Assembly (NCBI RefSeq): GCF_018918235.1
Contig: NZ_JAHLQE010000100.1
Coordinates: 1 to 34,001, forward strand
Direction: 5' to 3'
DNA length: 34,001 nucleotides
Source of the DNA: Eubacterium sp. MSJ-13
Lineage (GTDB): Bacteria; Bacillota; Clostridia; Lachnospirales; Lachnospiraceae
This document shows positions 17,203 to 26,971 of this stretch, piece by piece; the stretch's first letter is position 1, and every line of letters starts with the position of its first letter. The notes below the pieces were generated by a model. The model was given only the letters and a program-made list of their open reading frames with translations, did not search any database and was not told the DNA's origin. Both the position numbers and the translations under genes were made by a program.

Positions 17203-18189
17203 TTACACCAACACAGACTCTTTATCTTCTATAATATTCTTTACTTCCTCTTTACTCAACTCTATGATTTCTGATATCTGCTCTATCGTATATCCCTTTT
17301 TATACATATTTATAGCAACTCTTTCACTTTTTCTATCCTCGCCTCTTGCCTCAGCTCTTTCCTCTATTCCTAAACTCAAATTACACATAACACTCACATC
17401 CTCTCTCAATTCTGTATTGACCGGAATATTATATTCTTTCTCAAGAATCTCAAACTTCTCATTTTCATTCAGTTCATTTGACAACAATGTACAAATCAAA
17501 CGATGCAGTTCATATTTCTCATCTTTTTCCGGAAGTTCATTTGTTATTCCTATCATTACAATATTTAGCAAATCAAGGTTTCCTTTCCATTCATAAGATT
17601 CTAGTATTTCATCTTTTGTAAGATGAATATGTGCCATACTGTTATTGCTCATATTCATACAAACCCATATGCTGAATACCTGCTCTATGTCATCATAGTT
17701 TGAATTTACAAAATCTCTTTCTTTTTGCGATGATATGAGTCTGCTCACATAAAAGATTGCCCTGTTTAATATGCTATATGCAGTTGGTTCATCTTTTTGA
17801 CATTCTATATTTACTATGATTTTTATTAATCTGTTATCTTCATTATCTGATGATGGTATTCTAACATAAAATACAATATCAAACCTTATCATGCCCTCAT
17901 TGATTTCAGCATTTTCTGTGTTAAACCCTATTATTCTCTGTCCTGATTCATCTGTTTTTTCTGCATTTGTTAATCCTGGTTCAATCGGCACAATCCCAAT
18001 TTTCGGCTCACCTTCAATATAGTTTACCACCTCACTCGGATTCATATTCTTAAACTCAGCAACCGTTTTTACTAATATATTTGCTAATATACTTTTTTGT
18101 GCAAGCAGTCTCTTTGCATAAGTATCATACTGTGTTTTATCATCTGCTGCAGCAATCGCATTTCTTATTTCTGTATTCAAAGTTGACAT
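17203..18189 (-). CDS. Rpn/PD-(D/E)XK nuclease family transposase-like protein
   Basis: 328 residues from the ATG at 18189, preceded by GAGGAGG; a longer frame reaches 18264. Family features: N-terminal AKRLLAQKSILANILVKTVAEFKNM, a PD-(D/E)XK core with Asp in MIRFDIVFYVRIP and Glu in IVNIECQKD (E-x-Q, the usual form here), then a helical half and a C-terminal stretch GYTIEQISEIIELSKEEVKNII like the end of Rpn proteins. Rpn proteins are RecA-independent recombination-promoting nucleases, often multi-copy, with suspected roles in phage defence. No terminal inverted repeats were found, but related terminator-like repeats lie on both sides. It is a single-gene unit. Confidence 0.88.
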   Translation of the reverse strand: MSTLNTEIRNAIAAADDKTQYDTYAKRLLAQKSILANILVKTVAEFKNMNPSEVVNYIEGEPKIGIVPIEPGLTNAEKTDESGQRIIGFNTENAEINEGMIRFDIVFYVRIPSSDNEDNRLIKIIVNIECQKDEPTAYSILNRAIFYVSRLISSQKERDFVNSNYDDIEQVFSIWVCMNMSNNSMAHIHLTKDEILESYEWKGNLDLLNIVMIGITNELPEKDEKYELHRLICTLLSNELNENEKFEILEKEYNIPVNTELREDVSVMCNLSLGIEERAEARGEDRKSERVAINMYKKGYTIEQISEIIELSKEEVKNIIEDKESVLV

Positions 18190-18325
18190 TTCCTCCTCTT
18201 GTGTTATGCATTGTACCTTATTATTTTCACAAAAGGTTCCATGCCTTGACATTATTATAAACAACGATTGTTATGAAATCAACTGGATTTTGCTGATATA
18301 TCGTGCTTGCTGTCATCAATAACAA

Positions 18326-18368
18326 AAGACCGCAAACTCACTATTTATTTTAGTAAGCCCGCGGTCTT
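18326..18368 (-). terminator. Terminator after the chemotaxis receptor (repeat family member 2)
   Basis: AAGACCGC pairs with GCGGTCTT; inside, CTCACTA pairs with TAGTAAG (one wobble). On the minus strand TTTTG follows. Sequence and order of parts resemble the hairpin at 17090. The stretch 18369-18469 holds no gene. Confidence 0.75.
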
Positions 18369-18469
18369 CTAATTTTACTCTATCGCTTTTTCAATTCATC
18401 ATTTCCCTTTTACAAATCCTAAACAACCAAACACACCTTTCCAAATGTGCATTTATTGTTCCTATCTTC

Positions 18470-20152
18470 CTACAGTAACTTATACCTGCCGATAATCTGG
18501 TCAAGTGATACTGACTGTGCTGACAATTCTTCGCTTACTGCTGAAGATTCTTCTGCTACGGCTGAGTTATTCTGTGTAACTCCGCTTATCTGCTCTATTC
18601 CAAGCAATACCTCTTTCAAAGTATCTGCATTTGTTCTGAAGTTATCACTTGATTCCTTAACAGATTTAGCTAAAACATCAATACCATTGATAACATCTGC
18701 CAATCCACTTGATGTTTCACTTGTAAGACGGTTTCCATTATCAACTTCTTCTGTACATTTCATGATAAGTTCTCTTGTTCTTGCTGCTGATTCTGCACTT
18801 TCTGTTGCAAGTTTGCTTATCTGGTCTTCGACTACCGCAAATCCCTTTCCTGCTTCTCCTGCTCTTGCAGCCTCGATTGTTGCATTTAATGACAACAGGT
18901 TTGTCTGTGATGCGATATCTTCTATCTCACCAATGATATTTTCAATCTGAAGTGATGCATATTTAATCTGCTCCATAGACTGTGATAAAGCTTCCATCTG
19001 CTGTCTGCTTGTCTCTGCCTGTCTGCGGTACAAATCTGAGTTTTCATATGAAGCTAATGCTGTATCTGCATTTGTTGCAGCAACTGATGTAACACCATCG
19101 ATTGTTGCTGTTAATTCCTCTACTGCTCCTGCCTGCTCTGTTGCTCCCTCTGCTAATGACTGTGAACTTTCTGCCATCTGACCTGCTCCAGTTGATACCT
19201 GGTCTGCTGCTTCTTTGATGCTCTTCATTGTTTCACTCTGACCACCTATCATGCTCATAAGGTCATCAATAACAGGTCTGAACTCTCCAACATAAAGTTC
19301 AAGATTTCCAGACTGTACTGTATAATTATTTTTAACAAGTTCTCTTGTAACACCTGCAAGATCGCTAATAATTTTCTTTAATACAACACAAGTCTCACGG
19401 AATGTGATTGCAAGATCACCAAGTTCATCAGGAGATTCATATTCGATAGTTGAATTAAAGTCACCTTCTGAAATCTTAACTGCTGCTGCCTTCAATTCAT
19501 TTATAGGCAATGTAAGAAGCTCTCCTAACTTGCGTGTCAATACCATTCCTGCTATTATTGCGATAGCTGAGATAATTATCATCAATACATATACTACAAC
19601 AGTTGTAACCTGTGAACTACTGTATGCTGTTTTTGCATTTGAGTCTGCATTATCTGCAACTTTTTCTAAAACACTTTGAAGATTCTTTGTAAGTGTAGTA
19701 TAATCACCATTAAAAAGTTCAAGTGCCTTTTCAGTTTCATTGTTTGTACAAAGCTGCTGTTCCTGTTCCTGTACCTGTTTCAATTCCTGCCATGCACTGT
19801 CTAATTCATTTAATAAAGTATCATTGTCTAATGTAGATCTAAGTGTATTTATTTTATTTGTAACTTCATCACATGCTGCTGCTGCTTCATCTATTTTTTC
19901 TTTAGTTGCAGTCTCATCCTGTTCCAATGCAGACCATAAGATATTTTTTGCAGTAAGCTGTACATCCCTTTGTATCTCCATCTGTAAAGGTGTTGCTACA
20001 TATGGCTGCTTATAAAATCTTTTCATGTTGCTGTTGACCATCGTAAGTCCAACAAAACTTATAATAATTCCTATCACGAACAGTACTATAACAATATTTA
20101 TTACAGTACTTATTTTCTTTCCGACTTTCTTATTTTTTAAAAATTTATCCAT
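18470..20152 (-). CDS. Methyl-accepting chemotaxis protein with four-helix-bundle sensor
   Basis: 560 residues: TM1 16-37, an outside helical region (about 40-180) typical of the 4HB sensor ([19 protein letters not shown]), TM2 about 185-207, HAMP about 208-262, then a cytoplasmic coiled coil. The signalling tip is the classical one, [28 protein letters not shown]. In flagellate bacteria it binds CheA/CheW and controls the motor; no other chemotaxis gene is in the window. The protein ends at RYKLL, without a CheR-docking pentapeptide of the NWETF type. No good Shine-Dalgarno site precedes the ATG, which is odd beside the strong sites of its neighbours. I did not find a convincing sigma-28 promoter. 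Confidence 0.95.
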   Translation of the reverse strand: MDKFLKNKKVGKKISTVINIVIVLFVIGIIISFVGLTMVNSNMKRFYKQPYVATPLQMEIQRDVQLTAKNILWSALEQDETATKEKIDEAAAACDEVTNKINTLRSTLDNDTLLNELDSAWQELKQVQEQEQQLCTNNETEKALELFNGDYTTLTKNLQSVLEKVADNADSNAKTAYSSSQVTTVVVYVLMIIISAIAIIAGMVLTRKLGELLTLPINELKAAAVKISEGDFNSTIEYESPDELGDLAITFRETCVVLKKIISDLAGVTRELVKNNYTVQSGNLELYVGEFRPVIDDLMSMIGGQSETMKSIKEAADQVSTGAGQMAESSQSLAEGATEQAGAVEELTATIDGVTSVAATNADTALASYENSDLYRRQAETSRQQMEALSQSMEQIKYASLQIENIIGEIEDIASQTNLLSLNATIEAARAGEAGKGFAVVEDQISKLATESAESAARTRELIMKCTEEVDNGNRLTSETSSGLADVINGIDVLAKSVKESSDNFRTNADTLKEVLLGIEQISGVTQNNSAVAEESSAVSEELSAQSVSLDQIIGRYKLL

Positions 20153-20373
20153 AATGTATTTTCTGTTGTAAAAAACTTAATTTAATTCAATATCACATAC
20201 ATTTTAATTACGAAATATTCTTATCAAACAATTCTTTTTACTTTCCCTTTCTGAAAAAAAACTCATTCTCTTATTTAAATTTTAAGAAATTGGGCATAGT
20301 CATTCTGTTTCAATTTTTATACATTTATTATTAGTTTTTATACATTTTTAATAAATATAAAATTACATGTAAA
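20153..20373. other. AT-rich intergenic stretch upstream of the chemotaxis gene
   Basis: No ORF with a ribosome site and no convincing promoter; only A/T-rich tracts. Together with the terminator at 20374 it fills the gap to ppdK. Confidence 0.5.
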
Positions 20374-20413
20374 AAGACCATCAACCCACCAATCTTACTA
20401 GGTTGACGGTCTT
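20374..20413 (-). terminator. Terminator after ppdK (related to repeat family)
   Basis: AAGACCATCAACC pairs with GGTTGACGGTCTT over 13 positions with one G-U wobble in the RNA, around a 14-base loop, followed on the minus strand by TTTTT. Its ends and loop recall the hairpins at 17090 and 18326, but less closely. Confidence 0.85.
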
Positions 20414-20472
20414 AATTATTTTTTTGCACCAATAGATTATCTTAACAAAAATCTACTATTTTTCAGCCAATA

Positions 20473-23118
20473 TTATTTAGCTGCTTTCTCTGCAATTGCT
20501 GCCTGTGCTGCTGCAAGTCTTGCGATAGGCACACGGAATGGTGAGCATGACACATAGTCAAGACCAATCTTATGGCAGAATTCAACTGATGAAGGATCTC
20601 CACCGTGCTCACCACAGATACCGCAGTGAAGTGATGGACGAACTTTCTTTCCTTTTTCTACAGCCATTTCCATAAGCTGACCAACACCTGTCTGGTCAAG
20701 CTTTGCAAATGGATCGCTCTCAAAGATCTTAGCATCATAGTAAGCATCAAGGAACTTACCTGCATCATCACGAGAGAAACCAAATGTCATCTGTGTTAAA
20801 TCGTTTGTACCGAAGCAGAAGAACTCAGCCTCTTTAGCAATCTCATCTGCTGTAAGTGCAGCTCTTGGAATCTCGATCATTGTACCAACTTCGTACTTCA
20901 TCTCGATGCCTGCTGCTGCGATTTCAGCGTCTGCTGTCTCAACAACAACCTTCTTGACATACTTAAGCTCTTTAACCTCTCCAACAAGTGGAATCATGAT
21001 CTCAGGCTCTACTGTCCAATCTGGATGTTTCTTCTTTACATTGATTGCTGCACGAATAACTGCGGCTGTCTGCATCTTAGCAATTTCAGGATATGTTACT
21101 GCAAGACGGCATCCACGATGTCCCATCATAGGGTTGAACTCGTGAAGTGAATCAATGATAGCTTTGATTTCTTCTACACTCTTATTCTTAGCCTTTGCTA
21201 ACTTCTCGATGTCAGCTTCCTCTGTAGGAACGAACTCATGAAGTGGTGGGTCTAAGAAACGGATTGTTACAGGATTTCCTTCAAGTGCCTCATAGAGAGC
21301 CTCGAAGTCTCCCTGCTGGTAAGGAAGAATCTTAGCAAGTGCTTCTTCTCTTTCTTCTACTGTATCTGAGCAAATCATCTCACGGAATGCAGCAATTCTG
21401 TCTTCCTCGAAGAACATATGCTCTGTACGGCAAAGTCCGATACCTTCAGCACCAAGCTCGCGAGCCTTCTTAGCATCTGCAGGAGTATCAGCGTTTGTAC
21501 GAACTTTAAGTGTTCTGTACTTGTCAGCCCAAGCCATAACACGTCCGAACTCACCGGCGATTGTTGCATCTACAGTTGGGATAAGACCATCATAGATGTT
21601 ACCTGTTGTACCATCAATAGAAATCTCAGAACCTTCTGTATATGTCTTTCCTGCTAATTCAAATTTCTTGTTTTCTTCGTCCATAACGATATCGCCACAT
21701 CCTGATACACAGCATGTACCCATACCACGAGCAACTACGGCTGCGTGAGATGTCATACCACCACGAACTGTGAGGATACCCTGTGCACTCTTCATACCTG
21801 TGATATCTTCTGGAGATGTCTCAAGACGAACAAGTACAACCTTCTCTCCACGCTCAGCCCACTCTACAGCGTCTTCTGCTGTAAATACGACTTTACCGCA
21901 AGCAGCTCCAGGAGAAGCACCAAGTCCTTTTCCGATTGGAGTAGCTTTCTTTAACTCAGCAGCATCGAACTGTGGGTGAAGAAGTGTATCAAGGTTACGA
22001 GGATCGATCATAGCTACTGCTTCTTCTTCTGTCTTATGTCCTTCATCAACAAGGTCACAAGCAATCTTTAATGCAGCAGGAGCTGTTCTCTTACCGTTAC
22101 GACACTGAAGCATGTAAAGCTTCTTGTTTTCAACTGTGAACTCCATATCCTGCATGTCATGGTAGTGATTCTCAAGTGTATCACAAACCTTAACGAACTC
22201 AGCATATGCCTCTGGGAATTCCTGCTCCATCTGAGCGATTGGCATTGGTGTACGAACACCTGCAACTACGTCCTCGCCCTGTGCGTTGATAAGGAACTCA
22301 CCCATAAGTTTGTTCTCACCTGTTGCAGGGTCACGAGTAAATGCAACACCTGTACCAGATTCATTGTTTAAGTTACCGAATACCATAGGCATTACGTTAA
22401 CTGCAGTTCCCCATGAGTAAGGGATGTCGTTGTCACGACGATATACGTTTGCACGAGGGTTGTCCCATGAACGGAATACAGCCTCTACAGCAAGTTTCAT
22501 CTGCTCTACTGGATCAGAAGGGAAGTCTGTTCCTAACTGATTCTTGTACTCAGCCTTGAACTGCTCTGCAAGAGTCTTAAGATCCTGTGCTGTAAGATCT
22601 ACATCATACTTAACACCTTTTTCTTCTTTCATCTTGTCGATGAGCTGCTCGAAGTATTTCTTACCAACTTCCATAACTACATCTGAGAACATCTGGATGA
22701 AACGTCTGTATGAATCATATACGAAACGCTCAAATGTTGGGTCTGGGTTTCCCTTGATCATTGTAGCTACAACGTCGTCATTCAAACCAAGGTTAAGGAT
22801 AGTATCCATCATACCAGGCATTGAAGCACGAGCACCTGAACGAACAGAAACTAATAATGGATTCTCAGAATCTCCGAATTTCTTTCCGTTGATCTCTTCC
22901 ATCTTCTTAACGCCGTCCATGATCTGAGCCATGATCTCGTCGTTAATCTGACGACCATCTTCATAGTACTGTGTACAAGCTTCTGTAGTTACTGTAAATC
23001 CCTGTGGTACAGGAAGACCGATATTTGTCATCTCTGCAAGGTTAGCACCCTTACCACCGAGTAAGTTACGCATGGTCATGTCGCCTTCGCTAAACATATA
23101 TACCCATTTGTTTGCCAT
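20473..23118 (-). CDS. ppdK: Pyruvate, phosphate dikinase
   Basis: 881 residues from the ATG at 23118, with AGGAGG 10 bases before; the frame extends 30 codons further up but without family sequence. The full length fits the 870-890 of the family. Order: N-terminal nucleotide-binding domain (MFSEGDMTMRNLLGGKGANLAEM at residue 8 on, VSVRSGARASMPGMMDT), phospho-histidine domain (GGMTSHAAVVARGMG, with the catalytic His), and C-terminal TIM barrel (FLDPPLHEF, GHRGCRLAVTYPE, CGICGEHGGDP with the catalytic Cys). It interconverts pyruvate + ATP + Pi and phosphoenolpyruvate + AMP + PPi. In anaerobes it often acts in glycolysis using PPi. A promoter and a ~215-base folded leader precede it. Confidence 0.98.
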   Translation of the reverse strand: MANKWVYMFSEGDMTMRNLLGGKGANLAEMTNIGLPVPQGFTVTTEACTQYYEDGRQINDEIMAQIMDGVKKMEEINGKKFGDSENPLLVSVRSGARASMPGMMDTILNLGLNDDVVATMIKGNPDPTFERFVYDSYRRFIQMFSDVVMEVGKKYFEQLIDKMKEEKGVKYDVDLTAQDLKTLAEQFKAEYKNQLGTDFPSDPVEQMKLAVEAVFRSWDNPRANVYRRDNDIPYSWGTAVNVMPMVFGNLNNESGTGVAFTRDPATGENKLMGEFLINAQGEDVVAGVRTPMPIAQMEQEFPEAYAEFVKVCDTLENHYHDMQDMEFTVENKKLYMLQCRNGKRTAPAALKIACDLVDEGHKTEEEAVAMIDPRNLDTLLHPQFDAAELKKATPIGKGLGASPGAACGKVVFTAEDAVEWAERGEKVVLVRLETSPEDITGMKSAQGILTVRGGMTSHAAVVARGMGTCCVSGCGDIVMDEENKKFELAGKTYTEGSEISIDGTTGNIYDGLIPTVDATIAGEFGRVMAWADKYRTLKVRTNADTPADAKKARELGAEGIGLCRTEHMFFEEDRIAAFREMICSDTVEEREEALAKILPYQQGDFEALYEALEGNPVTIRFLDPPLHEFVPTEEADIEKLAKAKNKSVEEIKAIIDSLHEFNPMMGHRGCRLAVTYPEIAKMQTAAVIRAAINVKKKHPDWTVEPEIMIPLVGEVKELKYVKKVVVETADAEIAAAGIEMKYEVGTMIEIPRAALTADEIAKEAEFFCFGTNDLTQMTFGFSRDDAGKFLDAYYDAKIFESDPFAKLDQTGVGQLMEMAVEKGKKVRPSLHCGICGEHGGDPSSVEFCHKIGLDYVSCSPFRVPIARLAAAQAAIAEKAAK

Positions 23119-23334
23119 TGTAAAGTTACCTCCTAAATATGAATAAATAATTGTCCACGATATAAATCGCACTACAACCGCCATCATTCCAAAATGAAAA
23201 TCCGGCATAAAACTGACTTCATGTCAGATATATCTGTATATCCTGTCAGACAGGAAACGGTACATCCCCTGCGTTCAGGATTGTACTTATGTCAATCAAT
23301 AAATACGACATTCTCCGTTCCGCATGAAGCCGCT
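23119..23334 (-). promoter_or_regulatory. Long folded 5' leader of ppdK
   Basis: Between the predicted start point near 23334 and the ribosome site three hairpins can be drawn in a row: GTACATCC with GGATTGTAC (23260-23267/23278-23286, one bulge), TCCTG with CAGGA (23241-23245/23251-23255) and CTGAC with GTCAG (23213-23217/23223-23227). No T-tract terminator and no known riboswitch was recognised. It may control RNA stability or translation. Confidence 0.45.
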
Positions 23335-23340
23335 ATGTAT

Positions 23341-23368
23341 AGTATAACATATAAAATCAAAATGTAAA
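23341..23368 (-). promoter_or_regulatory. Promoter of ppdK
   Basis: On the minus strand TTTACA (23363-23368), a 16-bp spacer and TATACT (23341-23346). Confidence 0.6.
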
Positions 23369-23422
23369 AATCTTTTTTTGCAAAATATTAAAAAATTTGT
23401 AACAGTTCCGCTATAAAAAGAT

Positions 23423-23467
23423 ATTTGGCATACAAGGAGCTTGTTCATTGTATGCCAAATTCTCTTT
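23423..23467 (-). terminator. Strong terminator after the GH3 gene
   Basis: A perfect 13-bp stem, ATTTGGCATACAA (23423-23435) with its complement (23448-23460), 12-base loop, with a T-rich run on both sides, so it can work in both directions. It lies about 145 bp after the GH3 stop. Confidence 0.9.
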
Positions 23468-23499
23468 TTATGGCAGAATAACCTTTCATTTATTATATG

Positions 23500-23606
23500 A
23501 GGTCAAATACCCCGCAAGCGCGCTCAGAAGTAACAAATAAATTTGTTCCTTCCTCACTTTGCTTTCGCGCGAATAAGCAAAAGCTGCGAAGCAGCGGCTG
23601 ACAGCT
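23500..23606. repeat. GC-richer patch with consecutive dyads, possible dispersed repeat
   Basis: Between the GH3 stop and its terminator lie three palindromes in a row: AACAAATAAATTTGTT (about 23532-23547), TTCGCGCGAA (about 23564-23573) and GCTGCGAAGCAGC (about 23584-23596), in sequence clearly richer in GC than the neighbouring gaps. No ORF. It looks like a REP/MITE-like extragenic element, but only a genome-wide search could show copies. Confidence 0.35.
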
Positions 23607-26600
23607 TCAGACCATCTTCAAACAACAAACCCTAATATACCCTCTCATCTTTAGTTTTAACTCAAATTCCCCGTCAGGGATTTTTGAACCGTCAAGCACG
23701 ATATTATATTTCTTGAAATCTATCTTTCTTCCAAAGGCTGCCCACGGCATTTTTTTGTCCGTCCTGAATGCCGCCGTACCTATCTCGCTGTGTATATCAG
23801 CGGTTTTTGTCTGTCCTTTTACAAATCTGCCAATCAGCTCATTATCTGCAAAGACCTCTACCATCCCCCCATTTTCTATTGATGCCAGTATTTCAAGATT
23901 ATATTTATTCCTATCTGCTTTATTTTTGCAATCATCAATTATTTCAGCCGCTGGCACTCCATCATCATTTGCCGGCTCATTTCCATCTGCACCGGTTATG
24001 TTCGTATCAAAAGCACACACATTCTTATATGAAACTTCACCTTCTGTTTTATTGTCCAAAGTGCATACTGCATCAAATCCATTTACGCCTTCATGCAGAT
24101 AAACATTTTCATATGTATCATAATGATCTGCCTTTATCGCCTGCCATGCATCCCTTGTGCCTCTTGATGTTCCCTTTATGCTTATTGTCTGTTTCAAGTG
24201 AGTGTCACGACTTGACGAGCCTGCCTGTATAATATAATCACCATCTTCGAGAATAAGCCTTTCTTCAACAACATCATAATATCTGAGGTCACTTATCTTT
24301 ATTTCAAAATAAACTTTTCTCTTTTCTTGTGGTTTCAGATTTTTTACCCTTTCAAATGCCCTGAGTTTTCTTATAGCACGCGGAACTTTTGAGTCCTTCT
24401 TTGTCACATATATCTGCACAACCTCATCCGTCACATACTCACCTGTATTTTCAATACTTACGCCCACTGCAATCTTCGTATAATCTTTGATTTCTGCCTC
24501 CATATCCTGATATCTTATCTCAGAATATGTCTTTCCATATCCAAAAGGATACAGAACTTCCCCGTCATAATAAGCATAAGTCCTTGGATGGGTTATTATA
24601 TCGTAATCCTCCTTTGGCGGAAGTTTTGTAATATCTTTATACCATGTCGTACTGAGCCTTCCTGCCGGACTTACCTTTCCAAAGATATTGTCAGCAATCG
24701 CCGTCCCAAGTTCCATACAGCCTGATGCTGATAATATCATTGCTTTCACATGTTCTTTTGCCCATGAGATATCAAATGCCACATTTGATATCAGGACAAC
24801 GATTACATTTTCATTTGCCTCATATACAGCTTCGAGCAGTCTCTGCTGATATGTAGGAAAGTCTATATCATCTCTGTCAACATCCTCTTTACATGTAACC
24901 ATCGGATCGCCACCGAGGAAAAGTATCGGATATTTAACTTTTCTTGCAAGTTCCGCCGCTGCCGCAATACCATCTGAAACAAGTTCAAATTCAAAGTTGT
25001 TTATTTTCGATATTTTTACATCAGCATCATCACTGTTTTTCTCTGACAAAATTTCATTGTCTGCACCATCTTTCCAACTAATCCCACAGCTCTGTTGTAT
25101 ATCTAAAACACTTTCAACACGCAGTATCCCGCTTTCATCTATATAAAAGGCCTCATCGTTCCAACTTGTCACTCCACACGCAACCGAGCAGTCAAAAACA
25201 ACCTGTCCGTTCTCCGCTTTGTCTTTTGAAATATCTCCACTAAATTCTGATATTTTGAAAGCCTCTTTTACAAACCAGCCGAATGCCCTGTCCTTAAATG
25301 CACAGATATCCCCACTTTCGCCGCCTTCAATATCGTCCCTTACAGACAGAAATTTTCCGTTTGAACTGCTTTTTAATGTAAACTGCTTTTTGTCCCACTG
25401 TTCTATCTGGAATACTTCTGCCTCTGCATTATCAGTAACGATAAGCCTTCCATCTCTGTCAAGTCCGAGATATCTTCCATCTGCTTTTATCTTAAATTCA
25501 CATACGCCCTTTTCAAAAGGGGCATCGACATATTTCCTGATTCCCTCAAGTCCCGTCACATAATATGGCGGCAGACCTGAATACCAGTCAAGCTGCCAGA
25601 CATCCGCCAAAGGTCCGAGTACACATATATCCCCATCTGCCTTAGATGCATCAATTGGAAGTATTCCTTTATTCTCCAGCAGCACAACAGACTTTTGTCC
25701 GATTTTAAGTGCCGTTTCCTGATTTTCCTTTGTTCCAACATCTTCTATTGTTATATGCGAATAAGGACTTTCTCCATATGCATCAAACAGTCCAAGCCTT
25801 ATCATAGTTCCAAACCGGTTCCTGACCGCTTCATTGATATCATTTATATCAATAAGTCCCTGCTCATATGCCTCTCTAACTGCTCCCTCTATCTTAACCG
25901 TATTATCTGAAAAGCTGTCAATACCTGCTTTTAATCCAGCCGCAACCGTTTGTGCGTCCGTACCAAAATATTCGTGCTGATTTACCGTCTGAAGCACATC
26001 ACCGCCATCTGTTACAACATGATGCAGTCCCCACTTGTTTTTCGCATAATCCTTAATATCAGAAATAAGCATACAAGGCACTCCGTTTATCTCATTGTAT
26101 GCTGTCATGACCGCCTCTGCTCCATGCTCCACAATAATCTTCCGAAATGGCTCATGATAATATTCACGCTTATTTCTCGGATCAACTGACGAAGATACAA
26201 AAGTACGATCCTCCTCAACATTATTCGCATAAAAATGTTTTAATGTTGCCGCACATCTAAGATAAAAAGCATCATCCCCCTGCATACCCTCAACATATGC
26301 ACCCGCAAGTTCACCCGTAAGGTAAGGATCTTCTCCGTATGCCTCCTCATTTCTTCCCCATCTCGGATCTCTCTCCATATCTACGGTAGGTGCCCAGACT
26401 GAAAGACAACCGCTTTTTCCGGCATCAAACAATCCTCTTGTCTCTATCCCGGTAACTTTTCCAGCTTCCTTAATCATTTCCCGGTCCCATGACCTGCTCA
26501 TCCCGATAGGGTTCGGAAAAATCGTCGTATAATCAGGTTCTCTGAGATCCCAGCCCTGATCATGTCTTGCCTGTACTCCATGTGCACCTTCTCCCCCTAT

Positions 26601-26759
26601 ATTAAAAGCTCTTATCCCAAGTCTCTCAATTTCAGGATTTGCATTGCTCATACATCTGATTTTTTCATCTAAAGTAAGATTTTCAACCAGAAAATCGAGT
26701 CTTTTTTCAATATCAAGTTCAGAGTTCCATAAAGGATTCTTTATTTTTTTATCAGCCAT
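23607..26759 (-). CDS. Glycoside hydrolase family 3 (beta-glucosidase/xylosidase-like) with inserted beta-trefoil-like domain
   Basis: 1050 residues, no signal peptide, so it works inside the cell on imported oligosaccharides. Residues 10-330 form the GH3 barrel: WAPTVDMERDPRWGRNEEAYGEDPYL (from 122; the RDPRWGR...E.YGEDPYL signature), LKH (173-175), and the likely nucleophile D251 in VVTDGGDV. The second domain starts near 350 (KSVVLLENKGILPI) and is interrupted at about 410-530 by an insert like a fascin/ricin beta-trefoil (ADGRYLGLDRDGRL, SSSNGKFLSVRDD). A fibronectin-III-like domain follows (about 755-840, VSIENTGEYVTDEVVQIYV), then ~200 residues of a beta-rich, perhaps carbohydrate-binding, domain. 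The signature is closest to xylosidase/glucosidase branches; the substrate is uncertain. A GAGGAAG ribosome site lies just upstream. No sugar transporter or regulator is adjacent. Confidence 0.93.
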   Translation of the reverse strand: MADKKIKNPLWNSELDIEKRLDFLVENLTLDEKIRCMSNANPEIERLGIRAFNIGGEGAHGVQARHDQGWDLREPDYTTIFPNPIGMSRSWDREMIKEAGKVTGIETRGLFDAGKSGCLSVWAPTVDMERDPRWGRNEEAYGEDPYLTGELAGAYVEGMQGDDAFYLRCAATLKHFYANNVEEDRTFVSSSVDPRNKREYYHEPFRKIIVEHGAEAVMTAYNEINGVPCMLISDIKDYAKNKWGLHHVVTDGGDVLQTVNQHEYFGTDAQTVAAGLKAGIDSFSDNTVKIEGAVREAYEQGLIDINDINEAVRNRFGTMIRLGLFDAYGESPYSHITIEDVGTKENQETALKIGQKSVVLLENKGILPIDASKADGDICVLGPLADVWQLDWYSGLPPYYVTGLEGIRKYVDAPFEKGVCEFKIKADGRYLGLDRDGRLIVTDNAEAEVFQIEQWDKKQFTLKSSSNGKFLSVRDDIEGGESGDICAFKDRAFGWFVKEAFKISEFSGDISKDKAENGQVVFDCSVACGVTSWNDEAFYIDESGILRVESVLDIQQSCGISWKDGADNEILSEKNSDDADVKISKINNFEFELVSDGIAAAAELARKVKYPILFLGGDPMVTCKEDVDRDDIDFPTYQQRLLEAVYEANENVIVVLISNVAFDISWAKEHVKAMILSASGCMELGTAIADNIFGKVSPAGRLSTTWYKDITKLPPKEDYDIITHPRTYAYYDGEVLYPFGYGKTYSEIRYQDMEAEIKDYTKIAVGVSIENTGEYVTDEVVQIYVTKKDSKVPRAIRKLRAFERVKNLKPQEKRKVYFEIKISDLRYYDVVEERLILEDGDYIIQAGSSSRDTHLKQTISIKGTSRGTRDAWQAIKADHYDTYENVYLHEGVNGFDAVCTLDNKTEGEVSYKNVCAFDTNITGADGNEPANDDGVPAAEIIDDCKNKADRNKYNLEILASIENGGMVEVFADNELIGRFVKGQTKTADIHSEIGTAAFRTDKKMPWAAFGRKIDFKKYNIVLDGSKIPDGEFELKLKMRGYIRVCCLKMV

Positions 26760-26971
26760 ATCTTCCTCACTTTCTTCAGGCGTTTATTATAAATCTTTAT
26801 ACCATAATTTAACGCATATTTTTACCCCAAATTTCATGAAAAAATACACTATTTATCTTTGAATATATATTTTTTTACGTTCTCCTATACTGTATAGCAT
26901 AGCGTTTTCTATTGTCTATCTTACATACAATCTGCAAAAGTAAAACATTTTTAAATCTTTTAAATAAGAAA
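26760..26971. other. AT-rich region upstream of the GH3 gene
   Basis: No ORF. It should hold the GH3 promoter: on the minus strand TATAAT- and TATAAA-like boxes appear about 25-45 bp above the start, but no -35 box stands out. Confidence 0.4.

Noticed and set aside
17090-18368. Terminal repeats of a complete transposon around the Rpn gene
   Set aside because: The two related hairpins are best explained as terminators in direct orientation; no inverted ends or target duplications were seen. Kept only as a finding on repeat family.
20180-20250. Sigma-28-like flagellar promoter (AAAG ... GATAA) upstream of the chemotaxis gene
   Set aside because: The spacing between the two elements is 15 instead of about 17-18, and the GCC before GATAA is missing.
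23607-26759. A frameshift near the 3' end of the GH3 gene
   Set aside because: An apparent one-base discrepancy arose from hand counting near the stop; the full frame to 23607 is consistent with the protein.
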